Under the pieces are notes generated by a model. The model was given only the letters and a program-made list of their open reading frames with translations, was not told where the DNA came from and searched no databases. A stretch of DNA of 13,819 nt from Caldifarciminota bacterium. GTDB lineage: Bacteria > WOR-3 > Hydrothermia > WGAB01. The stretch spans positions 1 to 13,819 of the forward strand of contig WGAB01000218.1 of assembly GCA_015489295.1 (NCBI GenBank), written 5' to 3'. The stretch's first letter is position 1, and each line of letters starts with the position of its first letter. Below, in pieces: positions 1-6,927 of the stretch. The position numbers and the translations under genes are program-made.

Positions 1-319
1 GGAGCGGCACGATCACGATGTAGGGTTTCCAGCGCTTGAGGTCGCCCGGGGTGATGGTGGGGATCTGGGAGAGCTCGTAGTAACTGCGGAGCGGGCCGTG
101 GCGACGGATCCACACATACAGGCTCTCGGCCTTGGCCCGGGGGATATGGGCGGTTTGCAGCACCTCTTCTACGGGCCGATGCTCCCGGGCCGCGAGCCTC
201 TGGGCGTCCTCCTCGCCGATGGGCAACTGCAGGATTTCCTGCAAGGTGGCCCGGTTCAGGTCAATGCGCAGGGCCGGGGTCACGGCCGACAGCAAGCCGA
301 GGATCAGGAGGGAGACCAC
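1..319 (-). CDS. Exported helix-hairpin-helix protein, N-terminal part (cut by window edge)
   Basis: The first 106 codons are visible; the gene continues past position 1. It starts at a GTG placed five bases after a strong GGAGGT ribosome site that lies over the end of the upstream barrel gene, leaving three bases between that gene's TAA and this start. The N terminus (MVSLLILGLLSAVTPA) looks like a signal peptide. It is followed by a helix-hairpin-helix-like segment (about residues 20-35, DLNRATLQEILQLPIG) and a second related segment (about residues 76-95) with GPLRSYYELSQIP and then WKPYI. This pattern resembles exported HhH/ComEA-type proteins of diderm bacteria, some of which continue into a much larger protein. 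HhH domains usually bind DNA non-specifically or mediate protein contact. Function is unproven; coupling to the barrel gene suggests an envelope role. Confidence 0.72.
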   Translation of the reverse strand, partial: MVSLLILGLLSAVTPALRIDLNRATLQEILQLPIGEEDAQRLAAREHRPVEEVLQTAHIPRAKAESLYVWIRRHGPLRSYYELSQIPTITPGDLKRWKPYIVIVPL

Positions 320-322
320 CGG

Positions 323-1186
323 TTACCTCCGGTACGACAGGCCGAAGCCGTGGGTCATGGGAAGCCCGGGCGTGAACCGGGCCAGGTAATCCACGGTCAG
401 ATGGGGCAGCCGCAGGCCGAAGCCCAGGGAAGGAAAGGTGTTCTCGCCCTGGTGCTCCACGCCGCCCCGCAGCACCAGCCGATCCTGCCAGAAGCCCACC
501 TGCTGGCCGAGGGCGACGGTGGCCGGGTGGAACTGGTCCTTTTTGACCTCCAGCAGGGTGACCACCGAGCCGAAGGGCCGGTACGCCACGCCCACGGCCA
601 GGGTGCTGGGGAGTTTCTCGGCTGTGGTTTCGGTTTGGAAGGCCGGGCGGTTGAGGTTCAGGGCGGCCAGGCCGAACCGCCAGCGGCGGTACAGGGACAC
701 CTGGAGCCCCAGGTCCAGGCCCAGGGCGCCGGCGTTGCCGAAGCGGGGCTCCTGGAACTGCAGGTAGTGGAGGTTGAGGCCGAGGGTGATGCGCTCGGAG
801 AGGGCCCGGGCCACGCTCAGGGTCCAGGCGGCCTCGGCGTAGGTGCCGGTATAGGCGGTGTCGTAGCCCGCTGCGTTCAGGGAGGCGCCAAAGCGCTTCA
901 GCGACAGGGCCAGGGTGTAGTCGCGCACCGGAAACACCACGCTGGCCTGGAGGTTGCTCAGCCCCACTCCCAGGCCTCCGAAGGGCAGCAGGTAGGCGGC
1001 GTAGGCCTGGGGAGCAAGGTGTACCAGGCCGGCGGGGTTCAGGTACAGGCCGTCGGGGGTGGAGGCCAGGGCGGTATAGGCGCCGCCCAGGGCGTCGGCC
1101 ACGGGCCCGGCGGTGAGGTTCTCAAAGGCTGCCTGAGACAAGCCGAGGGAACCCAAAAGCAGCAGAATTCGGCCAATTCTTCGCAT
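323..1186 (-). CDS. PorV/UPF0164-like outer-membrane beta-barrel protein
   Basis: A 287-residue protein with a signal peptide (MRRIGRILLLLGSLGLSQA, likely cleaved near residues 19-20). The mature N terminus carries GPVADALGGAYTALA...DGLYLNPAGL, the typical opening of PorV/PorQ/UPF0164-like barrels (compare FadL-type N-terminal regions). The rest alternates hydrophobic and polar residues with many Gly and aromatic positions, as expected for beta strands (for example residues 62-110 and 185-287), and it ends in an aromatic-rich strand, FGLSYRR. The ATG at 1186 has no Shine-Dalgarno sequence. A near-consensus promoter places the transcript start at or next to this ATG, so I infer leaderless translation. 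No earlier in-frame start is available. The gene is translationally close to the HhH gene downstream. Substrate or role (lipid transport, secretion accessory, structural) cannot be told from sequence. Confidence 0.75.
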   Translation of the reverse strand: MRRIGRILLLLGSLGLSQAAFENLTAGPVADALGGAYTALASTPDGLYLNPAGLVHLAPQAYAAYLLPFGGLGVGLSNLQASVVFPVRDYTLALSLKRFGASLNAAGYDTAYTGTYAEAAWTLSVARALSERITLGLNLHYLQFQEPRFGNAGALGLDLGLQVSLYRRWRFGLAALNLNRPAFQTETTAEKLPSTLAVGVAYRPFGSVVTLLEVKKDQFHPATVALGQQVGFWQDRLVLRGGVEHQGENTFPSLGFGLRLPHLTVDYLARFTPGLPMTHGFGLSYRR

Positions 1187-1192
1187 ACGCCA

Positions 1193-1221
1193 ATTATAGC
1201 CATGCCCCTAAGGGGGGTCAA
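1193..1221 (-). promoter_or_regulatory. Sigma-70-type promoter of the barrel gene, leaderless
   Basis: On the minus strand, TTGACC (1221-1216), a 17-base spacer and a perfect TATAAT (1198-1193) match the housekeeping consensus. The expected start point, about seven bases after the -10 box, is 1186-1187, which is the A of the barrel gene ATG. The spacer contains CCCC-TAA-GGGG (1205-1215), a possible repressor site. It lies 54 bases after the stop of the pentahaem cytochrome gene, so the barrel/HhH pair can be expressed separately from the nar operon. Confidence 0.75.
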
Positions 1222-1274
1222 ACCTGCAGCTGTCCGGCTCTGCCCGGACGGAGCGGCCGGTGCGGGATCCGGTT

Positions 1275-2081
1275 TTATTGGTGGAGGGCGTCCCGCTTCA
1301 GGGTTTTGAAGTACGCCCAGGCAACGATGGCGCCAAACAGGAAAAGGGCAACCAGCAAGGCGCCGATGCGTTTCCGGTTCCGGACGATGCGTTCCTTTTC
1401 GGCCACGCGGGTTTCGATCTGCTTCAGATCGGTCTGCACCGAATCCAGGCCCGGGCGAATCCGTTGGATATCCAGCACATGGGTAAAGCGGTGGGCGCGG
1501 TTCCGGGTAGCAAACAGGGACTTCCGCTCGCTTTCCACATCCAGGCCCCGGGAGAACAGGGCGTCGATGCGGTTTTCCATGGTCACCAGGGCGACCTCCG
1601 TGCTCTGGAAAAGGTTTTTCAGGCGTCGAGCGCGGTCAAAATCGTGGCAGGTGCCGCAGAGTTCTTCGTTGATGAGGTCCAGGGTCACCCGTTGTTGCTG
1701 GTGGGCGGTATGGCAGGTTACGCAGTTGGGCCCGCCTTCGTCGGCAAAGAGGGCCCGGGCGTGGGCGCTTTTCAGGTAATTGTCGCGCACGGCGACGTGG
1801 CATTTCCCGCAGAACTCCGGCACCTCGGTTTCGTCGGGGGCGCCCACGAAGCCAGCGGCCGGGTTCATGGCCTGGGAGGCCACCGTCTGGGTGGGGTCAC
1901 CGCCGTGGCAATCTGCGCACGAGATCCCGTTTTCGTAGTGGATGCTGTGTTTCCACTGCTCCACGGGGGCCCGGAGCTCCGGGATCTCCAGTTTTTGATG
2001 GCACTCCGCACAGGTGTTTTCCACGGCCGCCCCGGAAACGCCAAGGGTCACCAAAAGGCCAAGGATGGCGATCCGTTTCAT
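1275..2081 (-). CDS. Pentahaem c-type cytochrome with C-terminal membrane anchor
   Basis: A 268-residue protein with an N-terminal signal peptide (about residues 1-19). It has five CXXCH haem c sites: CAECH 24-28, CADCH 55-59, CGKCH 91-95, CVTCH 120-124 and CGTCH 142-146. Additional His residues (for example H45, H48, H107 and H127) could serve as distal ligands. Residues about 150-235 are charged, probably helical or coiled-coil. A single transmembrane helix follows (about 239-258), with a basic tail KTLKRDALHQ that should face the cytoplasm, leaving the haems in the periplasm. NapC/NrfH proteins instead carry an N-terminal anchor, so this is a different design. It starts ten bases after the cytochrome b stop with a GGAGGAAACC site. 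The context makes it the likely electron-accepting cytochrome c subunit of a Rieske/cytochrome b complex, replacing cytochrome c1 or f. It is the last gene of the operon. Confidence 0.88.
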   Translation of the reverse strand: MKRIAILGLLVTLGVSGAAVENTCAECHQKLEIPELRAPVEQWKHSIHYENGISCADCHGGDPTQTVASQAMNPAAGFVGAPDETEVPEFCGKCHVAVRDNYLKSAHARALFADEGGPNCVTCHTAHQQQRVTLDLINEELCGTCHDFDRARRLKNLFQSTEVALVTMENRIDALFSRGLDVESERKSLFATRNRAHRFTHVLDIQRIRPGLDSVQTDLKQIETRVAEKERIVRNRKRIGALLVALFLFGAIVAWAYFKTLKRDALHQ

Positions 2082-2091
2082 GGTTTCCTCC

Positions 2092-3144
2092 TCACGAAAA
2101 ATGGCCCCAGATGGCCAGGACGAGGTAGGCCAGGATGCCCAGCGACACTAAGGTGGTGAAGACCGGCCGCTTCAGGGGATGGCGCTCGGGGGAACGATCC
2201 ACGAAGGGCAGAAGGAAAAGCACCAGGCCCGCGACAAGCTGAAGCACGATGCCCAGGAACTCGTTCGGTACCAGTTTGAGCAGCTGGTAGTTGGCCAGGA
2301 AGTACCATTCGGGTTTGATGTGGGCCGGGGTTTCCAGAGGGTTGGCCGGGACCAGGGCATCGTGGGGAAACGCGAACTGGGGGAAGTAGAAGATGAGGGC
2401 CATCAACGCTGCCAGGAACACAAAGATCGTGGCCGTGTCTTTCATGGTCATGTGGGGGAAGAAGGGGATCTTGGGTACCCGTTTCTTTTCGGACCCCGGC
2501 GGGGTGGAAATGCCGATCAGCCGGAGGAACATCAGGTGCAGGCCCACAAAGAGCAGCACGGTCAGCGGCAGAATCGCCACATGCAGGGAAAAGAACCGGC
2601 CCAGGGTATACTGGCTGACCTTCGGGGTGCCGCGGAGCCAGAGCACCACCTTCTCCCCGATCACCGGGATGCTTCCGGCCGAGTTGGTGGCCACGGTGGT
2701 GGCCCAGTAGGACAGCTGGCTCCAGGGGAGCAGGTAGCCCGATAGGGCCTCCGCCAGCACCAGGGAAAACAGGATCAGCCCGGTGATCCACTGGATCTCC
2801 CGGGGTTTCTTGTAGGATCCCATGATCAGGGTGGAGAGCAGGTGCAGGAACAGCGCGAAGATGAACAGGTTGGCCGACATGGCATGCATGCGCCGGATGA
2901 ACCACCCAAAGGGCACCTGGTTCGTGATGAAGCGCACCGACTCGAAGGCCTTGGAGGTTTCAGGCACGTAGTACACCAGCAGCAGGGCGCCGGTGACGAT
3001 CTGGATCCCCAGGCATACCAGGAGCACGGCTCCCAGGGTGTACCAGAAGTTGAGGTTCGCGGGAACCCTGTATTCTGTGAGCAGGCCCCGAACCACCCGG
3101 CTGATGCCCGTTCGTTCTTCGAGCCAGTCCCAGAGCCGCTTCAT
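2092..3144 (-). CDS. Cytochrome b of a Rieske/b quinol oxidoreductase (fused b6/subunit IV type)
   Basis: A 350-residue integral membrane protein with about eight hydrophobic helices. Haem b ligands are visible as H87/H101 (13 residues between) and H188/H203 (14 between); a 14-residue gap in the second pair is characteristic of cytochrome b6f rather than mitochondrial bc1. The quinol-oxidation motif PEWYF is at 278-282. Unlike split b6 and subunit IV, both parts are in one chain. The position matching the Cys that binds haem c(n) in plant/cyanobacterial b6 is threonine (T36, context NFWYTLG), so that extra haem is probably absent. The ATG at 3144 overlaps the Rieske stop as ATGA. This start gives the expected N terminus (MKRLWDWLEERTG) before the first helix; the longer open frame upstream is not coding. 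It should oxidise quinol and pass electrons to the Rieske protein and on to the pentahaem cytochrome. Confidence 0.93.
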   Translation of the reverse strand: MKRLWDWLEERTGISRVVRGLLTEYRVPANLNFWYTLGAVLLVCLGIQIVTGALLLVYYVPETSKAFESVRFITNQVPFGWFIRRMHAMSANLFIFALFLHLLSTLIMGSYKKPREIQWITGLILFSLVLAEALSGYLLPWSQLSYWATTVATNSAGSIPVIGEKVVLWLRGTPKVSQYTLGRFFSLHVAILPLTVLLFVGLHLMFLRLIGISTPPGSEKKRVPKIPFFPHMTMKDTATIFVFLAALMALIFYFPQFAFPHDALVPANPLETPAHIKPEWYFLANYQLLKLVPNEFLGIVLQLVAGLVLFLLPFVDRSPERHPLKRPVFTTLVSLGILAYLVLAIWGHFS

Positions 3145-3584
3145 GCGGAAACCTCCTTCAGCCCGATGAAGCCATCCTGGGTTACAAACACCTGGTACCG
3201 GCGGAGCGGAGCCGGCGGGGGACCGGCGATGTTGATTCCGTTGGCATCGAACTTCCCTCCGTGGCAGGGGCACGCGAATTGGTTCTCGGCGGGCTGCCAT
3301 TTGACGAGGCATCCCAGATGTGTGCACACGGCGGAAAAAGCCCGGAGCTCTTTCCCCTGTCTCACCACGATGGTCGGCTCGCCGTCGATGCCCAGCCCCA
3401 CCACATAGGGGGCGGTTTGGAGTTTCTTGGCCGGAATCGGGGTGCCTTCCTTGGACACCAGAAGATTCCGCCCCGCGGCTTTCCGCCGGGGAGAGAAGTA
3501 GGCTGCGATGGTGCCCAGGAACCCCAGGCCGGCCAGGCCCCCGATCAGGCCCAGCACGTTTCTCAAAAACTCCCGCCTCGTCAT
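3141..3584 (-). CDS. Rieske [2Fe-2S] protein with Tat-type anchor
   Basis: A 147-residue protein. The N terminus MTRREFLRNVLGLIGG has the twin-arginine RRxFL pattern followed by one hydrophobic helix (about residues 9-30), the uncleaved Tat anchor usual for Rieske subunits. Cluster-binding motifs are CTHLGC (87-92) and CPCHGG (105-110), supplying two Cys, two His and the disulfide Cys pair. I chose the ATG at 3584 because it begins right before the RR motif and has an AAGGAGG site about eleven bases upstream. An earlier ATG at 3620 would add twelve residues and overlap mobA. The cluster accepts an electron from quinol at the cytochrome b Qo site and gives it to a periplasmic cytochrome c. It lies 20 bases after mobA and overlaps cytochrome b by four bases. 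Confidence 0.94.
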   Translation of the reverse strand: MTRREFLRNVLGLIGGLAGLGFLGTIAAYFSPRRKAAGRNLLVSKEGTPIPAKKLQTAPYVVGLGIDGEPTIVVRQGKELRAFSAVCTHLGCLVKWQPAENQFACPCHGGKFDANGINIAGPPPAPLRRYQVFVTQDGFIGLKEVSA

Positions 3585-3604
3585 GGTTCGTTTTGCCTCC
3601 TTCC

Positions 3605-4285
3605 TTACGGGTTGACACAAAGGGCGGGCACGGCGCCCTCAGGGCGTTCCAGGTTCTGGAGTCCCCGAAGGTCCTGGGGGGTGTTGATGTTCAAAAGGGC
3701 TTCCGGTCCTCCCCAGGGGAACCAGACCGGTTCCTCGATCCGGGCCACCCGTTCGGGCGGCACGGCAGCCAGGAAGGCACGGAGGGCGCGGCATCCTCCC
3801 TGAACGGCCTGCAGGAGATCGGGTACCAGAGAGCGGTGGTAAAAGGCACAGGTCGGCTGGGACACGCCCTGCCAGACGGGAACCACCACCCGGGGCGGTG
3901 GCTTTCGGTGCCCCAGGGATTGCGCCAGATACGCCCGGAACCGGCGAAGGAATTCGGGGGTTACCAGGGGATGATCGACGGCGAGAACGCAGGCGTACGT
4001 GGCAGTCACCTTACGGAGGGCAGCGGCCAGGGCCACCAGCGGACCCTCGCCCCCGGGAGGCTCATCCAGGACGAACCGGAGGCTGGAACCTGGCAGGACC
4101 GCCCGGATCCGTGGCAGGTCTTCGGGGCGGGCCAGGGAAACCCACACGACACCCCCGTCCGCCACGGCAGCGAGGGATTCATAGGCCCTCTGGATCAGGA
4201 ACTTCCCGCGGTACCGGACGAAGCGTTTGTCCCGCTTCAGGCGACGGGAGGCGCCACCGGCCAGGAGCACACCCTCTACGCGCAT
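3605..4285 (-). CDS. mobA: Molybdenum cofactor guanylyltransferase MobA
   Basis: A 226-residue nucleotidyltransferase of the MobA family, close to the usual length of about 190-220. It should transfer GMP from GTP to molybdopterin to give the guanine dinucleotide cofactor (bis-MGD) used by NarG. Motifs: nucleotide-binding LLAGGASRRLKRDK (7-20, matching LAGGxSxRMGxDK), GGEGPLVALAAAL (78-90), the metal-binding aspartate in LAVDHPLV (101-108), SQPTCAFYHR (142-151) and a C-terminal NINTPQDL (199-206). The usual DMPL is DHPL here, a mild variant. It sits 43 bases after narK, the largest gap in the operon, with only a weak GGAG-like ribosome site. Placing this gene inside the nar operon ties cofactor supply to nitrate reductase synthesis. 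Confidence 0.88.
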   Translation of the reverse strand: MRVEGVLLAGGASRRLKRDKRFVRYRGKFLIQRAYESLAAVADGGVVWVSLARPEDLPRIRAVLPGSSLRFVLDEPPGGEGPLVALAAALRKVTATYACVLAVDHPLVTPEFLRRFRAYLAQSLGHRKPPPRVVVPVWQGVSQPTCAFYHRSLVPDLLQAVQGGCRALRAFLAAVPPERVARIEEPVWFPWGGPEALLNINTPQDLRGLQNLERPEGAVPALCVNP

Positions 4286-4328
4286 GGAAACCGCTCCGGT
4301 CCCAGGGAGGTGCGGAGGTTGGGGATCA

Positions 4329-5645
4329 TCACTCGGAGGCCGGGGACACCTGAGGAGCCGGAGACCGGTGGGTGCGCTTCAGGAGGTATGCCAGGAGCAG
4401 CGAGAGCACGGCCAGCAGGATGAAGGTCAGGAACCCCCGGGCGTAGCCCACGTCGCCCATGGCCCGAACGAAGGCGCCCATCACCGGCGGAATCGCGAAC
4501 CCGCCAAAGGCCCCCAGGCCGCCGACCCAGCCCGAGGCACCGCCCACGGCCTCTGGAACCTCCTGGGGCACCAGTTTGAACACGGCTGCGTTGTTCACCC
4601 CCATCCCCAGGGCCATGAGGATGGAGCCGAACAGGGCCACCCCGTAGCTCAGGGTAAAGGTCATCAGGAGGGCTCCCACCAGCATGGTGGCGAGCGAAAG
4701 AATGGCCGTGTTCTCGCCGCCAATCCGGTCCGAAAGGGAACCCCCGAACACCCGGATGACCGAGGTCAGGATGGAGTACAGGGCCGTAAAGGTTCCTGCG
4801 GTCACGGCACTCACCGCGAACAGGGATTTCCAGTAGGTGGGAAGCCAGGCCGTGAGGGCGATGAACCCGCCGAAGGTGGTGAAGTAAAGGATCACCAGGA
4901 CCCAGGTTTTCCAGACCTTAGCCGAGAGCTTGAGGCTCTCCATGAGGCTTCCGGCGGGGAAGAGTTCCTGCCCGTGCTCCCGGGCGATGCGCTTGGCCTC
5001 CTCCGGGGGCACGCCTTGTTCCACCAGCTGGAAGTACCAGGCGTTTCGCCCGGTCATCCAGTAGAGGCCGGTGCCCACGATGAGGAAGATGAGCCAGGCG
5101 AGGTAGGACCCGGCCAGGCCCCAGGCCTTCAGGGCCAGGGGCAACAGGAACGCGAACAGGCCGGGGGCGATGTTGCCCAGCCCGGCGTAGGTTCCCAGGG
5201 CCCAGCCCTGCCGGGACTGGGGAAACCAGTAGGCCACCTGGCTGATGCCCACAGAAAAGGTGGCAATCCCGCAGCCGCTCAAAAGGCCCAGCAGGAGCAC
5301 CAGGGGGTAGTACCCGATGGTCAGGCGCTCCGGATAGAGGGTAAACAGCAGCAGGGTGACGCCGGCCATGCCAATGATCGAGAGGATCAGAAGGGTCAGG
5401 AAGGGCTTCCGGCCGCCGGTGGTGTCCACCCAGGCGGAGAAGGGGATCCGCAGCAGGGAGCCGGAAAGCATGGGCATGGCCACGAGCAGGCCGACGAGCA
5501 CGGGGCTGAGCTCCATCACCTCCTTGAACTTGTGGGCCGTGGGGCCGAAGAGCGAAACCGCTGCGAAACCGATGAAGAAGCCCAGCGTTGCCCCTACCAG
5601 CCCCTCCATCGGACTCCCTTTGAGGGTGTACTTCTTTGCGCTCAT
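4329..5645 (-). CDS. narK: NarK-family nitrate/nitrite transporter
   Basis: A 438-residue major facilitator protein with about twelve hydrophobic helices. The nitrate signature regions are visible as TYAGLGNIAPG (152-162) and GGASGWVGGLGAFGGF (368-383). R66 (GSLLRIPFS) and R298 (SVIRVFGGSLSDR) match the two substrate-binding arginines of E. coli NarK. DTTGGRKPF (74-82) is the MFS loop motif. The start at 5645 (MSAKKYTLKG) follows an AGGAGG site and overlaps the narI stop as ATGA; the longer open frame upstream runs through narI and is not coding. It imports nitrate and probably exports nitrite for NarG, either as nitrate/nitrite antiport or nitrate/proton symport; sequence alone does not decide. 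It is one single-domain protein rather than a fused NarK1K2. Confidence 0.93.
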   Translation of the reverse strand: MSAKKYTLKGSPMEGLVGATLGFFIGFAAVSLFGPTAHKFKEVMELSPVLVGLLVAMPMLSGSLLRIPFSAWVDTTGGRKPFLTLLILSIIGMAGVTLLLFTLYPERLTIGYYPLVLLLGLLSGCGIATFSVGISQVAYWFPQSRQGWALGTYAGLGNIAPGLFAFLLPLALKAWGLAGSYLAWLIFLIVGTGLYWMTGRNAWYFQLVEQGVPPEEAKRIAREHGQELFPAGSLMESLKLSAKVWKTWVLVILYFTTFGGFIALTAWLPTYWKSLFAVSAVTAGTFTALYSILTSVIRVFGGSLSDRIGGENTAILSLATMLVGALLMTFTLSYGVALFGSILMALGMGVNNAAVFKLVPQEVPEAVGGASGWVGGLGAFGGFAIPPVMGAFVRAMGDVGYARGFLTFILLAVLSLLLAYLLKRTHRSPAPQVSPASE

Positions 5646-6361
5646 GCGACGTTTCCTCCTTTTCGCGGGGAAAGGGGTTCGTTCAGGGGAGACCGTTTCC
5701 GCCGGTTCCAGATGACCAGCTGGTAAGGTCTCCAGAGATAGGACACCGGGAAGGTCACGAAATGAACCAACTTGGTGTAGGGAAACAGGGCCACCAGGAT
5801 GAAGCCCACCAGGATGTGGGACTTCACCAGGCCCGGCAGAGGGGTCAGGGTAGAGAGATCCGGGTGCAAACGCGCCAGGGAGGCCAGCCAGGGGACCACG
5901 GAGTGGACGTACCACAGGCCGCCCCAGCGGTACCGGACGGCGATCCAGAGGCCCATCAGCACCTGGAGCCAGAGGAGCCCCATCACCAGGAAGTCGCGCC
6001 AGGTGGTCACCGCCAGAACCCGGGACGAGGTGGAGCGGCGAGCCAGCAGGAGGGTCAATCCCAAAAGCGATGCAGAGGCCAGGATCCATCCGGAGAATTC
6101 CAGCACGTAGAGGCGCAGGGGAGACCTCAGGAGGCTCCCCCACAGGCCGGGCAGCACCGCAGCCACCACGTGAACCAGAAGGATCAAAACGATGCCGTAA
6201 TGCCAGGGGACCGAGCCCCAGCGCAACACCTGCCCCTCCAGGAACTGGGTGGAAAAGCTGGAGTAGGTGTACCGGTGCTGGCGGTACCGATGGATCGCCC
6301 CAACCGCGGCCACCACCGTGGCCACGTAGGGAAACACGACATAAAGCACCTGTTCCATCAT
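5642..6361 (-). CDS. narI: Respiratory nitrate reductase gamma subunit, dihaem cytochrome b NarI
   Basis: A 239-residue membrane protein with about five transmembrane helices, of usual NarI length. The four haem b ligands keep the E. coli spacing: H54 and H64 with nine residues between, and H182 and H200 with seventeen between. It oxidises quinol on the periplasmic side and delivers electrons through two haems b to the iron-sulfur clusters of NarH. Two adjacent ATG codons (6361 and 6358) are possible starts; the first overlaps the narJ TGA as ATGA, so I use it. The gene overlaps narK at its 3' end in the same manner. The C-terminal tail is basic (NRRKRSP), in keeping with a cytoplasmic end that contacts NarGH. 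Confidence 0.95.
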   Translation of the reverse strand: MMEQVLYVVFPYVATVVAAVGAIHRYRQHRYTYSSFSTQFLEGQVLRWGSVPWHYGIVLILLVHVVAAVLPGLWGSLLRSPLRLYVLEFSGWILASASLLGLTLLLARRSTSSRVLAVTTWRDFLVMGLLWLQVLMGLWIAVRYRWGGLWYVHSVVPWLASLARLHPDLSTLTPLPGLVKSHILVGFILVALFPYTKLVHFVTFPVSYLWRPYQLVIWNRRKRSPLNEPLSPRKGGNVA

Positions 6362-6927
6362 CCCTCGATCCTCCCGTCCAGATTGCTGAGCAGTAGAAAC
6401 AGGGCCCTGAGGAGGTGCCGATAGGGATTGTTCTGGCCCTTGAAGGTCTGGAGCATGCGCTGCAACGCCGGCACCAGCGCCTCCTCAAGGAGCGGTACGG
6501 CATCCTCTTCCCCGGGAGGAAGGGCCAGGAACCGTAACACCACGGCCAGGTGGTCGGGCAACTCGCCCTCGGGCCGGAACCCGTGGGCCCTCATCCTCCG
6601 GAGGAGTTCTGCGAGGAACGCCCCCCGTTTGTAACTCTCGCCGAAGAGGTGGTACCCCACATAGGGATAGCAGATCACGTTCAGGTCAAAGGTGCGGGTA
6701 TAGATCTCCTCCAGTTCGGGAAGCGGCGTGTTCTCCAGGGACCGGTAAAAGGAGGAAAGCGCATCGGCGGCTTCGGCACCATAGGCCTGCAGCAGGGAAA
6801 CCCCTTCCCTGGTCCGGATCCGCTCTACGGTTTGGGCATCCGGATACTCCAGAAGGTGCGCAAAGAGCCGCAGGAGGGTTTGGAGGGCCTCCTCCGACAG
6901 GCGCAGAGAAAGGGTGTTTGCGTTCAT
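6358..6927 (-). CDS. narJ: Nitrate reductase assembly chaperone NarJ
   Basis: A 189-residue, mostly helical acidic protein of the NarJ/TorD chaperone family. Family features are LFAHLLEYPD near the N terminus (21-30), LPELEEIYTRTFDLN (69-83), CYPYVGYHLFGESYKRG (86-102) and ELPDHLAVVLRFLA (122-135). It binds the NarG N terminus, supports insertion of the molybdenum cofactor and of cluster FS0, and holds NarGH until NarI is present; it is not part of the final enzyme. It is slightly shorter than E. coli NarJ. Its start overlaps the narH stop (ATGA) and its stop overlaps the narI start (ATGA), so translation of H, J and I is probably coupled. Confidence 0.94.
   Translation of the reverse strand: MNANTLSLRLSEEALQTLLRLFAHLLEYPDAQTVERIRTREGVSLLQAYGAEAADALSSFYRSLENTPLPELEEIYTRTFDLNVICYPYVGYHLFGESYKRGAFLAELLRRMRAHGFRPEGELPDHLAVVLRFLALPPGEEDAVPLLEEALVPALQRMLQTFKGQNNPYRHLLRALFLLLSNLDGRIEG

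Noticed and set aside
1232..1249. GTCCGG/CCGGAC hairpin after the pentahaem cytochrome gene as an operon terminator
   Set aside because: The six-base stem is not followed by a T run on the minus strand, so an intrinsic terminator is not supported; read-through into the barrel gene remains possible.
98..1309. A plus-strand open frame of about 400 codons opposite the barrel gene
   Set aside because: Composition is Gly/Gln-rich with no motif, and it crosses the minus-strand promoter and two genes; the barrel protein has a signal peptide and family N terminus.
4227..5726. A plus-strand open frame of about 500 codons opposite narK and its neighbours
   Set aside because: Low-complexity Gly/Glu/Gln/His-rich translation typical of antisense to a membrane protein; narK motifs on the minus strand are clear.
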